A DNA stretch of 64,000 bases, taken from positions 2,307,525-2,371,524 of the forward strand of contig LNAC01000346.1 in NCBI GenBank assembly GCA_002007465.1. The letters run 5' to 3'. Shown piece by piece: positions 36,958 through 49,480 of this stretch (position 1 is the stretch's first letter; every line of letters starts with the position of its first letter). The DNA is from Ailurus styani (taxonomy: Eukaryota; Chordata; Mammalia; Carnivora; Ailuridae). A program made the translations under genes and the position numbers. The notes beneath the pieces were generated by a model. That model searched no databases, was not told where the DNA came from, and worked only from the letters and a program-made list of their open reading frames with translations.

Positions 36958-38640
36958 GAGAGGATTTACATATTAGCAAATGGGAGCATGAAATCTTTAA
37001 GGTAATGTTAAGATAAAAATTCGAAGTAATTTTTCATCATTTTTATGAACGGCTCAACAAGGTAGACACCTTATAATAGTGCATTGCCTTCAACATTGTC
37101 TTCAATAAAAGTACAGATAAAATTTTCATTCTCATACTTTTAGTTAGTAGGAGAAATCTGAAACAATGGATAACATAAAATATACAGTTATAGATCTCAG
37201 AATCATAGTCCATGAATACATTACCATCCCCAAACAAAATCTGCCAATCTATATTAAAATATTAAGATTCAAATGGTTTTGAAAATTATGGTGAGTAAAT
37301 ATAAACATAACTATAGTGTTTTATCTGACTCCTAGTTCTCATATTTAAATTATACCGTGGACAAACTTTTTAACTCACAAATTTTCTATCTTAACTTTTC
37401 TTCTGTATCTTAACTTTCCTTCTTAACCTTCTTCTGTAAGGTAGAAATATTTTCACTTCGGTAGTAAGGCTTCTTAATATCATTCACTTCATGGATAATC
37501 TTAATTTGTCAATCAGCCTGAATATCTAGATTCTGCCTTTTTCCTATGATCAAATCCCTCTCTAAAACTCCCTTCCCTTGGCTTCATGCTAGTTGTATCA
37601 TGAGTCCTTGCCTTGATCATCTACTTTACTCGGCACACTGGTTCCCCTGAAATGTGAACCTCATCCTATCCATATAAGTATTCCTTGGAACCTTAGAAAT
37701 GTACCCTCAAGATCCCATGACATCACTGAAATCTTGTTATCTGCTATAGGGTCCATTGATGTTGTTTACCAGCTGTCTGGATCTCCAAAGCTTGCTGGTA
37801 CTATGTCAAGTTTCCCTGATCAGTTGTTGAAAATCTTACCAGTTGGTTCTGGATGAATTTCCACCTAATACTGCCAGTTATTATTCAATCCAAATCCAGG
37901 CTCTATATGCCTAGCTGGCCTGTATGTGGTGTAATGGAATCACAGACCTGGGTTCAATGCTTGGTCCTGATATTTAACAGGTATTTGACTTAGCCAAATT
38001 ACTCAACTTCACTGAGTGCTATTTTCTTCATTTTAAAAGGAGGATAGAAACAATAATTTATAATCTGATATTTAATTGATTCTGGAGAGTTGGTTATATG
38101 GAAATTATGTAGATAAATGTATTAAATGAATTGAACACTGAATCTATGGACTGGCATTGTACTAAGCTCTTTATAGGAATGATAATGATGTAGGGATTGC
38201 TGTGATTTCCATTTAAGTGCCTTGCTAAATAAGGTTTAGCAAGTTTATTTGCTATAAGGTTTACAATTTATTCTGACTCCAGAAGCAAAATAACTACTAT
38301 GATCTACCTTATACTAATATTGTCAGAAATAGAGATAAAGCACTTGGAATTGCCTCTAGCATCTGGGTATCAATTTTACCATGACTTGTAGCTGAGTTTA
38401 ACACAAGTAGGATTCCTATTTTGGTGTGAGTATCTCATATCCAAGTACAGTTTCTCTAAGAATTATCAAAATTAAGAAAGCACATGCTGTTATATAGTAT
38501 TATCAGTAGCTAATACTGCTTTTCTTGTGCTGTATCTCTGTCTTCCTTATACTTATATTCCATATGATTCCTTTCTATTTCCCACCCCAAAATTTGCATA
38601 TTTACCATAATACTGCAGTAAGTATATTTTATTTTATAAT
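36958..38640. other. Intergenic sequence with one MIR
   Basis: Apart from the MIR at 37925-38090 nothing is recognised. No gene. Confidence 0.55.
37925..38090 (+). mobile_element. MIR element
   Basis: The MIR order is visible: gtgtaatggaatcacagacc, tgggttcaatgcttggtcct, agccaaattactcaacttca, then ttttcttcattttaaaagga with aggatagaaacaataattta. Confidence 0.8.
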
Positions 38641-38820
38641 TTTTTTAAAGTTTATTTGAGAGAGAGAGCGCACACAAGCAGGGGCAGCAGCAGGCAAAGG
38701 GAGAGGGAGAAGGAGACTCCCCACTGAGCAAGGAGTCCAACATGGGGCTCAGTCCCAGGACCCTGGGATCATGAACTGAGCTGAAGGCAGACACTTAACC
38801 AACTGAGCCACCCAGCCACC
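38641..38820 (-). mobile_element. CAN-SINE, caniform type
   Basis: Minus orientation: ttttttaaagtttatttgag, ggagaaggagactccccact, cccaggaccctgggatcatg, and ttaaccaactgagccaccca near the right end. The head box is the older ggttaag form. A target duplication is not clear. Confidence 0.92.
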
Positions 38821-39089
38821 GCTATAATAAGTCTATTTTAAATAAAATTATATCTTGGAGACATTAAAATTAACAATATTTTAACCTGATATAAAAGTAA
38901 TATGAACAGTTTAACACAAATTATATGAATTAACTATATAGTTGACCCTTGAACAACATGTGTTGGAACTGCATGGGCCTACTTATTATTATTTTTACTT
39001 ATTTTTTTTGCATGGGCCTACTTATATGTAGATTTCTTTTGACAATATAATACAGAACAGTACCATAAATGTATTTTTGCTTCCTTATA

Positions 39090-39268
39090 ATTTTTTTAGA
39101 GATTTTATTTATTTGACAGAGATCACAAGCAGGGGAAAGGGCAGAGGGAGAGGGAGAAGCAGGCTCCCTGCTGAGCAGGAAGCCCGATGTGGGGCTCAAT
39201 CCCAGGACCCTGGGATCACGACCTGAGCTGAAGGCAGACGCTTAACTGACTGAGCCACCCAGACATCC
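39090..39268 (-). mobile_element. CAN-SINE, caniform type, inside Tigger element
   Basis: Minus orientation: ttttttagagattttattta at the left, gcaggctccctgctgagcag in the middle, and ttaactgactgagccaccca near the right end. It interrupts the Tigger2-like element after 'gcttccttataa'. Confidence 0.93.
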
Positions 39269-39445
39269 CTCTTGATTTTTTGTTTTTTTTTTAACATTTT
39301 CTTTTCTCTTTGTTTTTACATTTTTTTACATTTTAAACATTTTCTTTTCTCTAGCTTTATTGTTAGAAGAAAGTATGTATAATACATAAAACATATATAA
39401 TATGTGTTATTGACTGCTTACATCATTAAGACTTCTGGTCAACAG

Positions 39446-39657
39446 GGCGCCTGGGTGGCTCAGTGGGTTAAAGCCTCTGCCTTCAGCTCAGGTCATGATC
39501 TCAGGGTCCTGGGATCGAGGCCCGCATCGGGCTCTCTGCTCAGCAGGGAGCCTGCTTCCTCCTCTCTCTCTCTGCCTGCCTCTCTGCCTACTTGTGCTCT
39601 CTCTCTCTCTCTGTGTCAAATAAATAAATAAAAATCTTTTAAAAAAATTAAAAAAAA
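39446..39657 (+). mobile_element. CAN-SINE, mustelid-type, very young
   Basis: Starts ggcgcctgggtggctcagtg with the gtgggttaaagcc head and ends in (AAATA)n and an A-rich tail. An exact 18-base target duplication aagacttctggtcaacag flanks it (39428-39445 and 39658-39675). Inserted into the Tigger2-like element. Confidence 0.98.
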
Positions 39658-39800
39658 AAGACTTCTGGTCAACAGTACGCTATTAACAGTTAAGTTTTGA
39701 GGAAGACAAAAGTTACAAAAGTTAGGAATTTTTTACTGCACGACAGTCAGTGCTCTTAACCCCCATGTTGTTAAACATGGGGGTGAACAACTGCATTTGT

Positions 39801-42143
39801 ATGAGCTACATAGCTTTCCATAGGGTATCTGTTACAAGGACTAAACTTTGTTCCAGTTAATGAAAAGAAAGTCTCTTAAATTGCTTTTTAAAAGTAATTT
39901 GTCTGTAGACATTGGAATAAATTGAAATATTTACCAACAACCCAAGTTGATCACTTGAAACTTCATTCTACCACTACTAGATACAAAACAAACAGTTGGC
40001 TTAACTTCTTTTAAAATGAATTTTGGTGTCAAGAACTGTGAAGTGTCTGAGCATTTACCCTACTTGAAAAGCTTTTAGGTTAGCCAGTTATAATTTAATG
40101 GATACTGGCAGAAGATACAAGACTCCTGGATCAGAGACAAAGATATTTATTACTCATAGTACAGCAGGCAGCATGAGCTTCTTATTTGTTTAAGTTCCCC
40201 CTTTCAGTCATTTCCTACATGGATGACACAGATGGGCCCCGGTGGATGCTTCCCATGCTGTAGTTTGGTGTTATAGCTGAGGAATTCCAAAATAAGGGAA
40301 ACTGAATCTTCTATAATAGACTCTAAACCTGCCTGACCTTGGCACTGGTTGGAGGAATATTATCTGTATTATACTTGAAAATACAAAACACACAAAATCT
40401 CTGCTCAAGAGAGAGGCATGCTCTCTCTTTCAAGGCTGTTCATAGAACAAACATCCTTGAAAAGATAGCCCAGATCACAAGCTATCAGTGCTTCTGCTTG
40501 TAAAATATATGGAAATACAGGAAACCCACACATAATTGTTTGCCGATAATTGGTCAAATGGAACATTATTTGATGTGCTTCTAAGTTGCACTTTGATTAA
40601 AGTTCAATAGTTCTAGTTGATAATACCCCAAATGAAGAAATCTAGTCATCTTGGTTTGGGGAATAACCCATGACTACTCTTCTAGTATCCTCAATAATTT
40701 TCTCTACTATTTTGAATAAGTAGTTCCAAAAAATGTAATTCTATTTTGGTATTTTGATGATCCATTCCAAATACTGATGGCTGTGCTACATGATGAAATC
40801 TGTGGTGATGGAATACTTAGAGGTAGCAGCAGGAATACTTAGAAGTAGAATCTGTAGAAAAAGACAAATGTCAACTTCTGTAGTTAACGTCCTTAGCATT
40901 AGTTTGCTCGTTCAAATGGCATGTCTATTATATATTTAAGATATGCCCAGGTCAATTGTACTTATGCTGAGAACACTATAGTTAATGAAACAGAAAAAAA
41001 ATTCTATCTTACAGTATTTATTATCTAGTGGCAGAAGAAGAAATATTATCATCTTGGACATGCAAGGAGATGAAAATGATGCAGTTCCCTGCCATACACA
41101 CTCCCTTTCATTCCTCTTTTCTGTTCTACTTTTCTCCATACTCACTGATAGTGTGTGTGTTTGTTTATCTAATATATAAAATTTACTTTGCTAGTCATTA
41201 ATTTCTTCCAACTAGAATGTGTGAGGCATGAGGGCAGAGATTTCTATTTTATTTGGTGCTATACACACAAGATACAGAAGATTTCTGACACAAGAAGAGA
41301 TAAAACAAATATTTGTAGAATACATACTTAAATGGATGAATAAAATAGATTTTCAGGGAACAAAAGCCTCCAGAGGAAATCTTCCCAAAGACCACTGAGT
41401 TAGAGGAGGGAAGAAAATGATAGTGGCCATTTGATCATAGATGAGATATATTTACATACTACCAGGAAAAAAAATCTTAAGTGAAACTTCGTTGGAAGCT
41501 AATTCCTCTAACACTAAATATATAAGAAATAGGAAATTATAGTTTATTACTTTCTGGAACTATGCTGATACCTTCCAGACTGGTGTGGCCTGGGAAGAAA
41601 TGGTTTTATACATAAATGTGTTCATAGAAATTTTTTTAGACAGAAAACAGATCTAAAATCCAGCCAGGCATATAGAAACAAGATATTTTTCTAAAAATAT
41701 ACCTTGATAAACAAAGACCAGGTCAGTTCCTCCATATTTAGTTTTAAATCTCAATGGAAGGCAATTAACGTAAAGGTATATGGGAGGGAATTCTGTAAAC
41801 ATATTTAATTAAAACTTTTCTATGCCAAGAGTGGTTATTATGCCAATTCTAAATGAAGGATTTTTGTTTTTAGCTTTATTCCAGTTGGCTTGGGATAGAA
41901 GAGTTTGAGTTAAAATACATTTGCCAGGTTACCAAAAAGCTGGTCTTAACTGGGGCCTTAGGATTGAAAGGGGCTGAAGAAACAGCCTTCCTTGTAATGC
42001 ATGCTTTCAGAAATAATATTCTAGAGAACTGCAAAATAGGACAGAAGAGGTGAACCTTTAAAAACAACCATCTAAAGAGCTTTTTAACATTTCTGTAACT
42101 TTCCAAGATCCAGTGTAAAGGAAAGGTTTCCAGAAGCTGGATT
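39801..42143. other. Intergenic sequence with one L2 fragment
   Basis: No gene. An L2 3'-end-like stretch lies at 41205-41345; nothing else is named. Confidence 0.55.
41205..41345 (+). mobile_element. L2 3'-end fragment
   Basis: tccaactagaatgtgtgagg, catgagggcagagatttcta and the closing aaatatttgtagaatacata plus ggatgaataaaa follow the L2 3' end 'tagaatgtaagctcca..gagggcaggg...aataaatgttgaatgaatga'. Confidence 0.7.
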
Positions 42144-42320
42144 TTTAAAATTTTATTTTATCAATTTTAGAGAGAGTACAGGTAGGAGGCGCAGAGTAGG
42201 AGGGAGAGAGAGCATCCCAAGCAGGCTGCACACCAGCACTGAGCTGGACGCAGGACTCAGTCATGACCTGTCCTGAAATCAAGAGTTGGATGCTTAACTG
42301 ACTGAGCCACTCAGGTACCC
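42144..42320 (-). mobile_element. CAN-SINE, old diverged copy
   Basis: Minus orientation with aaaattttattttatcaatt at the left, agagttggatgcttaactga and ctgagccactcaggtacccc at the right. The middle is strongly diverged. Flanks agaagctggattt and aggaaactggatg resemble a decayed target duplication. Confidence 0.85.
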
Positions 42321-44159
42321 CAGGAAACTGGATGTTTTATATGTATATTTTCATTTTTAAATGATGGTGGGTTGCTGTTTTAGTTGAAAAATCTTCATCT
42401 GCAATATCTTTGATGATGCTTTTGCCTAAGGAGAAGAAGAACTTCTCATGCTGTTTTATCTTTGATTTCAAGAATATTAATTTAGAATATTCATTTTTTA
42501 AAATCTTACGCATGTTCTGTCAATATCCTAATGTATTCATGAGGAAGCAGCTGGCTTGAAGTAGAAAATGAAAAGGAATAAACAGAAGAAAAATTTGGAT
42601 TCATAAGCAGAGAGTCTTTGTGTGATGACACTGAGGATTTCTCAAACTGTAGGGAATAAATGAACCAAATCATTTCTGGGTGTGACAGGTTTTGATTTAG
42701 ACATAACAGCCTCCATTGTAGAAATAGTACACAATCGAGAAGAAATACCATTTTTCAACATTTAGGACCTCTAAATGTTTTCAGGCAATATTTTTATTTT
42801 ACTCTACATAAAAGAGAGGGCCATGTATTAATCTTGGGATGGCATAGGAACTCATAACCTTATGGGACTTCATGTCCCTATAATTTTAATCATTTTAATT
42901 CATAACAGAAAAAGCTGTGATTCTAATGTAGTTCAATTTATAAATGAATGATGTGAAACAGCCTGTATTACTTTTAATAAGATAAAAAAATTGCTGGTAG
43001 AGCAAAAAATGTATTAGCCAATCAATATATTTTTGCAATCTATTTCTGATGAAAGGAAGATTAAGATACCAATGTAAAACTGGCCCTTCAGGCTCATCTT
43101 TTATTCTTTTACTCATTAGGAAAAGATTAGGCATTATAGTTTTGCATAGTATTTTTTTTTTCCTAGTTGCAAAGACTTTTTTCCAGAATTCTAGTTCCTT
43201 ACCAGTACTTATCTGATGGTTAAAAAAGTCATTGCTTTAATGTGGGGAGACTTTCATAGAAACATACACATGGTGCTGGAGATGGTGCTATTTATGTCAG
43301 GATTCCCCAAGAAAGGCACAATGACCAGCTACCTGAGAACTACAGCTACTTGTACACCGCCCCTCCCCCCCCCCTTACTATGAAAGTCTGGCTATGTCAT
43401 TCTACCCTCCAGCCAATGGATAGGATTCTCCTCTATCACTTGGGCTAATGTTGAGCAGTGGGAATGGGACCCAAGGGAGAAGAAAGAACCGTACACTTTT
43501 GAAACATTAGATCCTGAAACTTTGCTTTGCCTAACAGAACTGAAAAAGTTAGTCTTGGGTTGATGGAAAACAAACGAGCTGCTCACCAAAAACATGCTCA
43601 TCAAAAACATACCCACTTGGATTCTGGTAACTCATGACAAGGCCTATTGTATACATGATACTTAGTTCCCATAGAGCCCTTGAGGAAGGGACTTGTTATC
43701 ACCATTTTCTAGATGAAAAAATATACAAGAGTTTATTTAGTTTGACTTAATTTCACATATTTTAAGCCAAAACACACTGACTTAAGATGACAGAATTCAG
43801 TGATTTTCTGTTTGGGGACTAGTGGGAAGAACACTTCACACCCACTCCTTCAGAGGTCGCGGACACGTTGTACTTGGGCTGTTTTAAAGCTCTCTTTACC
43901 TCAGGTCTGCCCCAAGTTTGACGGAGGTAATTGCATCTAATTGTATATTATTTTATATTTTTATCCCCATTCCCCGTTTCAGCAAAGTTACTTTATACAT
44001 TTGTAATACAATTAGGTTTTTTGTTTGTTTTGCTTGGTTTTGCCTTCCTTCATTCTTTTCTGCCATCTCCTGACTTCCTAAGTGACTTTTTTGTTAATTT
44101 GCTTATGTTAAGGTTTATTCTTTGTCTTACAAAGGTCTTTGGATTTGAAAATGCATGAT
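42321..44159. other. Intergenic sequence, no gene recognised
   Basis: No exon is seen. A C10 homopolymer lies at 43365-43374; its length may be a sequencing error. Confidence 0.55.
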
Positions 44160-45480
44160 GCTATGTATCTACATTACAGTATCCCCCATTTGACAATCCT
44201 AAACCTCTCCTCTGCTTTATCTTTTTATGTTTCTCTCCCCCTAAACACCTGTAACCACTGATCTTTCCATAGTTCGTGCAGTTCTGCCTTTTGTAGAATG
44301 TCATACACTTGAAATCATATAGTATGTGGCCTTTTCAGACTGGCTTCTTTCTCTTAGCAATATGTATTTAAGTTTCCTCCATATATTTTCATGGTTTGAT
44401 AGTGCATTTTTGTTTGTTTGTTTGTAATAATATTCCATTGTGCGACATACCACAGTTTCTCTCTTCACCTGTTAATGATATGTAGGTTGCTTCCAGTTTG
44501 GGGTAATTACCAACAATACTACTGTAAATATCCCTGTGCAGGTTTTTACATGAATGTATGTTTTCAACTCAGTTCGATAAACACTCAAGAGCACAAGTAC
44601 TGCCTCATTATAAGACTATTTTTTGCATTATAAGACTGTGAAAAATGGCCAAATTCTCTTTCAAAGTGGTTGTACGATTTTGCATTCCCACCAGCAATGA
44701 ATGAGAGTTACTGGTGCTCCACATCTTCATCAGCATTGGGTGTTGTCAATGTTTGGTGTTTTAGCCATTCTAATGCATGTGTAGTGGTACTCATTTTAAT
44801 TTGCAATTCCCTAATGACAGATGATTTTGAGTATCTTTTCATACGTTTCTTTGGAGTCTGCTTATCTTCTTTAGTAAGAATCCATTCTGATCTTTTACCC
44901 TCTTTTCAACTGGATTGTTTGCTTTTTTATTGTTGAATTTTATTAGTCATAGCCTTCAATGCCCTAAGTGTCCCCCAAGCACTATTTTCACCAATATTCC
45001 ACACATTTTGATAAGTTGTGTTTTCATTTACATTTAGTTCAAAATATTTGTTAATTTCTAGAGATTTCTGTGATCTGTCTGTTATTTAGAATCATATTGT
45101 TTAATATTTAAATGTTGGATTTTTCTAGCTATATTTCTGTTCATGATTTTTAGTTTAATTCCTTGTTTGTCATCTTGCTTCTTTCAAGTTTGTTGAGATG
45201 TGTTTGACGGCCTGGTATGTGATTTAGCTTGGTGAATCTTCCACGTGAGCTTGTGAAGTATTCTACTGTGTTGAAGTATTCCATAAATGTCAATTAGATC
45301 CACTTGGTCAATGATTCTGTTCAGGACAACTGTGTTCTACTAATTCTCTGCCTCCCTGATCTGTTGATTAGTGAGAGAGGGATGTCTTTTGTTTGTTTGT
45401 TTTTCCTACTAGAAGAGTTGTAAGTACTATATAGTTCTCACATTTTTATCTCATAAATTTCAAAATTATTTATGACCTTT
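44160..45480 (-). mobile_element. Old LINE-1 (L1M-type) 3' region
   Basis: In antisense order: gtaaccactgatctttccat, tatagtatgtggccttttca, atattccattgtgcgacata, cattcccaccagcaatgaat, atttgcaattccctaatgac and agtatcttttcatacgtttc. These match the reverse complement of an L1M 3' end and the ORF2 C-terminus. From about 44960 the text jumps to an upstream ORF2 part (for example gtgatttagcttggtgaatc and gtcaattagatccacttggt), implying an internal deletion. Broken throughout; plus-strand open frames here are antisense noise. Confidence 0.75.
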
Positions 45481-45794
45481 TCTTTTGGACTTACATCGTC
45501 CTTTTTTCCCCCCACCCTAAATGAAGAACATACTTTGTAGACCAAGTCATATTCTAAAGATGTATTTCTAGCAGCTATCCCGGAACCCCAGTAGAAAATG
45601 AGTGTTAAATTCTGAGAATTTAAAAAGTTGGGAATCTCTGCTCTTAAAATCTACTTGTTAGGGCAATCACTAACTATTCTGTTAGCATTGCTTAAGTGTG
45701 GGTCCCTGCTACCCTCTGTGGAGGCCGTGATCTTCCTGCTGCTGTCACAGCTAGGCAAACAGTGTCATGATCGTCTTCACTGAGAGTCAGTAGT

Positions 45795-46035
45795 GCATGG
45801 GAATTAAGGGTACAGACTCTGGAGTCACACTAACTGGATTTGAACCCCACCACATTCAAGCCATGTGACCTTGGAAATCTCGTTTATCTTCCCTATGCCA
45901 AGGTTCCTTTATCTACAAAATGAAAGCTAGATAGTGTCTAACACATTAAGATCACATTAGCTTCTTGAGGGGATTAAGTAAGTTAATGTAAGAAAAGTTC
46001 TTAAAATGGTACTTGGAACTGAAGAAACACGGTCT
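45795..46035 (+). mobile_element. MIR element
   Basis: Clear MIR order: gcatgggaattaagggtaca, gactctggagtcacactaac, tggatttgaaccccaccaca, ccatgtgaccttggaaatct, then tttatctacaaaatgaaagc. Confidence 0.88.
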
Positions 46036-46439
46036 AGGTAACCAGATGTCATTCTCAATCCCATTTTCACACGCTATATTTACTACAGAGCTTGGAAATA
46101 CAAAAATTCATCTCAGCCTATCTTGATTTTGGGGGTTTTCATTGATCTTTAGAGGGCATCAAAAAATCACTTGCTTCCCTGATTATGGGGACAGCTGGGA
46201 TTCAAACTGCTCTTCTCCACCTTCTTCTATCAATCTACAAAGCCTGACACCTTGGCTAGAGCTGAAGGAGGGCAAGATTAAGACAATAACTGAGTCTTCA
46301 GCCCTAAAATCAGTTCGAAGTGGCATATTCTTCTGACATAGATAACTAAATTGCGGTCTGTCACAGATATAGCCAATTTAATTACACAACTACTCCAAAT
46401 AATATTCCTTTCTAAAATGCTTAGCTAGGCCTTACTAAT

Positions 46440-46590
46440 ATCGAGTACTGTGCTATACATTTTATATGTGTTATTTTTAATTCTCACATAACTTGTTGGG
46501 AAGGGTACAATTATTCCATCTTAAAGATGAAACTGAGATTTAGGGAGATTACCAAATTTGAACAGTTAGTAAGTAGAGAAGGGCTTTGAA
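46440..46590 (-). mobile_element. MIR element
   Basis: Reverse-complement MIR: tattccatcttaaagatgaa, actgagatttagggagatta, cagttagtaagtagagaagg and gctttgaaccaaag. Confidence 0.75.
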
Positions 46591-47892
46591 CCAAAGTTTT
46601 TCCAATTTTACCAAGTTTTTAATAGTTGATCTATTCATATGCCTTGTAGATACAGAAAGCAAGCTAGATGCAGGGAAGGAGAGCTTTTGAAATTACTTTC
46701 ATAGAATTAAATAGAAAAGTGGTCAGCAATCAAAGGAAAAGGAGACATTGTACTTAAGTTATTTATAGGGGTATCTAAAATGACCAAATTGATACAGTTA
46801 TTCAGTTTTCAAAATCTCTTTGCTCATCATAAAATAGGAAAGTCCTGCCTAACTTCGAAGCTGTGCTTTTAGTCTTCCACGGTAGAAACCAACATGGTTT
46901 GTGTCTGAAAGCATTTTGTGTAGCATTTGTGAATGGGTTAGTGGTTGAAATCCACTTCCTAATTGTCATGTGTCCACCCACTGCTATTGTTACAGACTTA
47001 GTGGTAATTCCAAGGTCTGGTTTGCTACAAAGAGGCATTACTTCCCCACCCCCCCCCCAAGCTTGGTATTTATCCATTCAGCAAAAACGGGATAGTTACG
47101 GATTAATTCTATTGCAACAAAATCTATTTCCATCACTTCTCATGTTAAACATGTTACACTATTTTGTGAATAGACCCACAGGACTGTAAATTCTTACCTT
47201 TAGAGGCTATAGGCTTTCCAAAAGTATTTGAAACTTGAAGAGATCTGTAAACATTTATGTAGGAATCATAACCACAACCCAAAATAAACAAACATAGGAA
47301 ACCATTAGGGTGGCTGGAGAAGTTTAAAACAATAATAAATATGCTCACATTGCTACTAGGAGATAAAATAATAACAAAATGAACTACACAATTAAATATC
47401 TTTCTCCACATGGTTATTTATTTTTCCTTTAGAAGTAAATTTAACTCTTTTATTGTTGAAATAGTTATATATTTTTGAATGAAACAATAAAAGACACAAT
47501 GAAAATGAAATGGTAATGTCTACAGATGTTATGCATACACTGTGATCTTGGGTAATACAGACCACAGTGATGATTTCTATCAGTCTGGTTTTTTGTTCCT
47601 TCTGAAGATTTAAACATTGATATCACTCCAAACACACAGACCTAAATAAAAATGCAAAAGGAATGCAAATTTCCACTCATTCTTTTTGGACTTTTCTCAT
47701 TTCTTTTACTCATTCATCCTGCAATTACTTCCATGGCCTTTACCCTTAAAGAAAGTGAGGGAACTGCAAAACCACCATCAAAACTCATGTTTTTCATGTA
47801 AAGGTTTACAACTGAGAATGAAAAACAAATTATAAGAGTTGGGAAGTATAAACATGCTGATGCGTAAAGTATGAACGAAGAATGAATCAAAT

Positions 47893-47957
47893 AGTAGCTA
47901 TAGGGTTTCAGGGATAAAGTGGAGGAGTAGCTATAGGGTTCAGTGATAGAGTGGAGG
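47893..47957 (+). repeat. Imperfect 33-bp tandem duplication
   Basis: Two adjacent units beginning agtagctatagggtt and ending agtggagg (47893-47925 and 47926-47957), differing at a few positions. Confidence 0.85.
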
Positions 47958-48769
47958 CAGAGAATGGATGATGACTATGTCAAGGAGGTAGAATTTGAGA
48001 TGGACTTGAATTCTTACTGTACTCTTGCAGGAAAAGGCACTTCCAGTTGTGGGAATCAACTTGTGTACTTCTGAAAAACCCTTCTTCCTTTTGCTTTGGA
48101 ATCATTCCTATCTCACGGCTGTGGCTGTGCAGGAAAGACTTATCATATCAGGCCTGGGGCACTTATCTAGAAGCTCTACTTGTGGGTTTGGCCCTTGGCT
48201 GGCATGTGGAAATATGCCCTTTGAAAACTCTGATACACTGATAAGGTTGCTTTACCTGACTAGGACACTCAACACCTGCTTTGCTCCAGGGAGTATGGGA
48301 TTTCATTAGGGTTTATCATTGTGACTATGTGACCATCTTCCAATAAAAACCTTGCAGCCTGAATCTCAAACAGGTTTTCTATGCAGACACATGGCTCAGT
48401 GAAAAGACACTGCTTTTCACTGCTGAAGATAGGGCTCTCTTAGAGCGGCCTCTTCCCAAAGGAAGAAAGTTTATATACATCAACATCTCCCAACTCTGCC
48501 TCTTTCCTTTTCCCTTTCTGCCATCTGCCATGTATGCTTACTGTGTTGTAGTGAATACAAGTTCTATGAGTCCTACTAGTGAATCACTGAGTGTCTGGAT
48601 GGTCTGTGTGTCCTCAGAACTCCAGTTCACCAGTCGACTTTGTTTTTCGTTTTTCTTCTACCAAGAAAGGACACCGTATTTAATTACTTCAGTACAGCTG
48701 ATCACTCTAAAGGAAAATAGCCTTAGGGGTTATGTCACCATCTTACTTAAAAAGTCTTCCAGTGGGCTC

Positions 48770-49480
48770 TCATAACACCTGTTGTCTTCTGACTTTACCA
48801 ATAATTTTCAAGTATCATACACATCTCGCCTTGATGGCCAGGTTCTAGCCCCACTCACCTCCTTCTGATTTCTTGAAAACACCAACCTTACCCACCCCCC
48901 TTATTTGGGGTCTTTGCTTGTGCATTAACTCTTTCTGAAAGATTCTCAACCCACCTCTTCTTCTCAACTACCCACAAAACACGTATGACAGTGTAAATTA
49001 TTTTTATCTCTGAAGTCTTAGTTTATTTTTTTTTATTTTTTTAAAGATTTTATTTATTTATTTGACAGAGAGAGATCACAAGTAGGCAGAGAGGCAGGCA
49101 GAGAGAGAGGAGGAAGCAGGCTCCCCGCCAAGCAGGGAGCCCAATGCGGGCCTCGATCCCAGGACCCCAAGATCATGACCTGAGCCAAAGGCAGAGGCTT
49201 TAACCCACTGAGCCACCAAGAGGGCTTTTTGACTACCTGGTTTTATACAGCACCTTTTCCTCTCTACTATTTGCTTGTATAATACTCTGATTCTCTTGTC
49301 ATTTATCATAGTTTATAATTATATATATTTAGACATATTTTTTTGCTTTTTAATTTTGTGCCTTTGTCATTAGTCTAAGTTCCATGAAGATAGGGCTAAT
49401 TTGTTAACCCGGTATATTTAGTCCCTAATTCAGTAACCTAGAGAAACCACTTAATAGTTATTAAATACAATTTTAATTTG
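48770..49480 (+). mobile_element. L2 3' region, interrupted by SINE
   Basis: Diverged but ordered L2-like text: gtctttgcttgtgcattaac before the SINE, then ttgtcatttatcatagttta, ttagtctaagttccatgaag, atagggctaatttgttaacc and a closing acttaatagttattaaatac. A SINE at 49042-49226 is inserted within it. Confidence 0.6.
49042..49226 (-). mobile_element. CAN-SINE, mustelid-type
   Basis: Minus orientation: aaagattttatttatttatt, gatcacaagtaggcagagag, cgatcccaggaccccaagat, ggctttaacccactgagcca, then an altered right end (ccaagagggc instead of cccaggtgcc). It has the mustelid head box. No clear target duplication. Confidence 0.93.

Larger units (their letters stand above)
38938..39800. mobile_element. 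Tigger2-like DNA transposon, interrupted by two SINEs
   Basis: The left end gttgacccttgaacaacatg matches the terminal repeat of Tigger2-type (pogo superfamily) elements. It is followed by the related ttggaactgcatgggcctac segment, taaatgtatttttgcttcct, attttcttttctctagcttt, acttctggtcaacag and, at the right end, gctcttaacccccatgttgt. Total non-SINE length is too short for the full transposase, so this is an internally deleted copy. SINEs at 39090-39268 and 39446-39657 split it. A partial duplication (gcatgggcctacttat twice) lies at 38972-39026. Confidence 0.75.
45481..48769. other. Intergenic sequence with two MIRs
   Basis: No gene is supported. Contains MIRs (45795-46035 and 46440-46590), a C-run (47049-47058) and an imperfect 33-bp tandem duplication (47893-47957). 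The 91- to 108-codon frames around 46802-47189 overlap on opposite strands and have no recognised domain. Confidence 0.55.

Noticed and set aside
39404..39631. 75-codon open frame containing GAWVAQWVKASAFSSGHDL
   Set aside because: It is the translation of a CAN-SINE. The same peptide appears from another SINE in the window (18426-18629), with a variant at 49076-49309.
43365..43374. C10 run (and 47049-47058) as a G-quadruplex signal
   Set aside because: A single homopolymer lacks the four spaced G runs of a typical quadruplex, and run length is prone to sequencing error.
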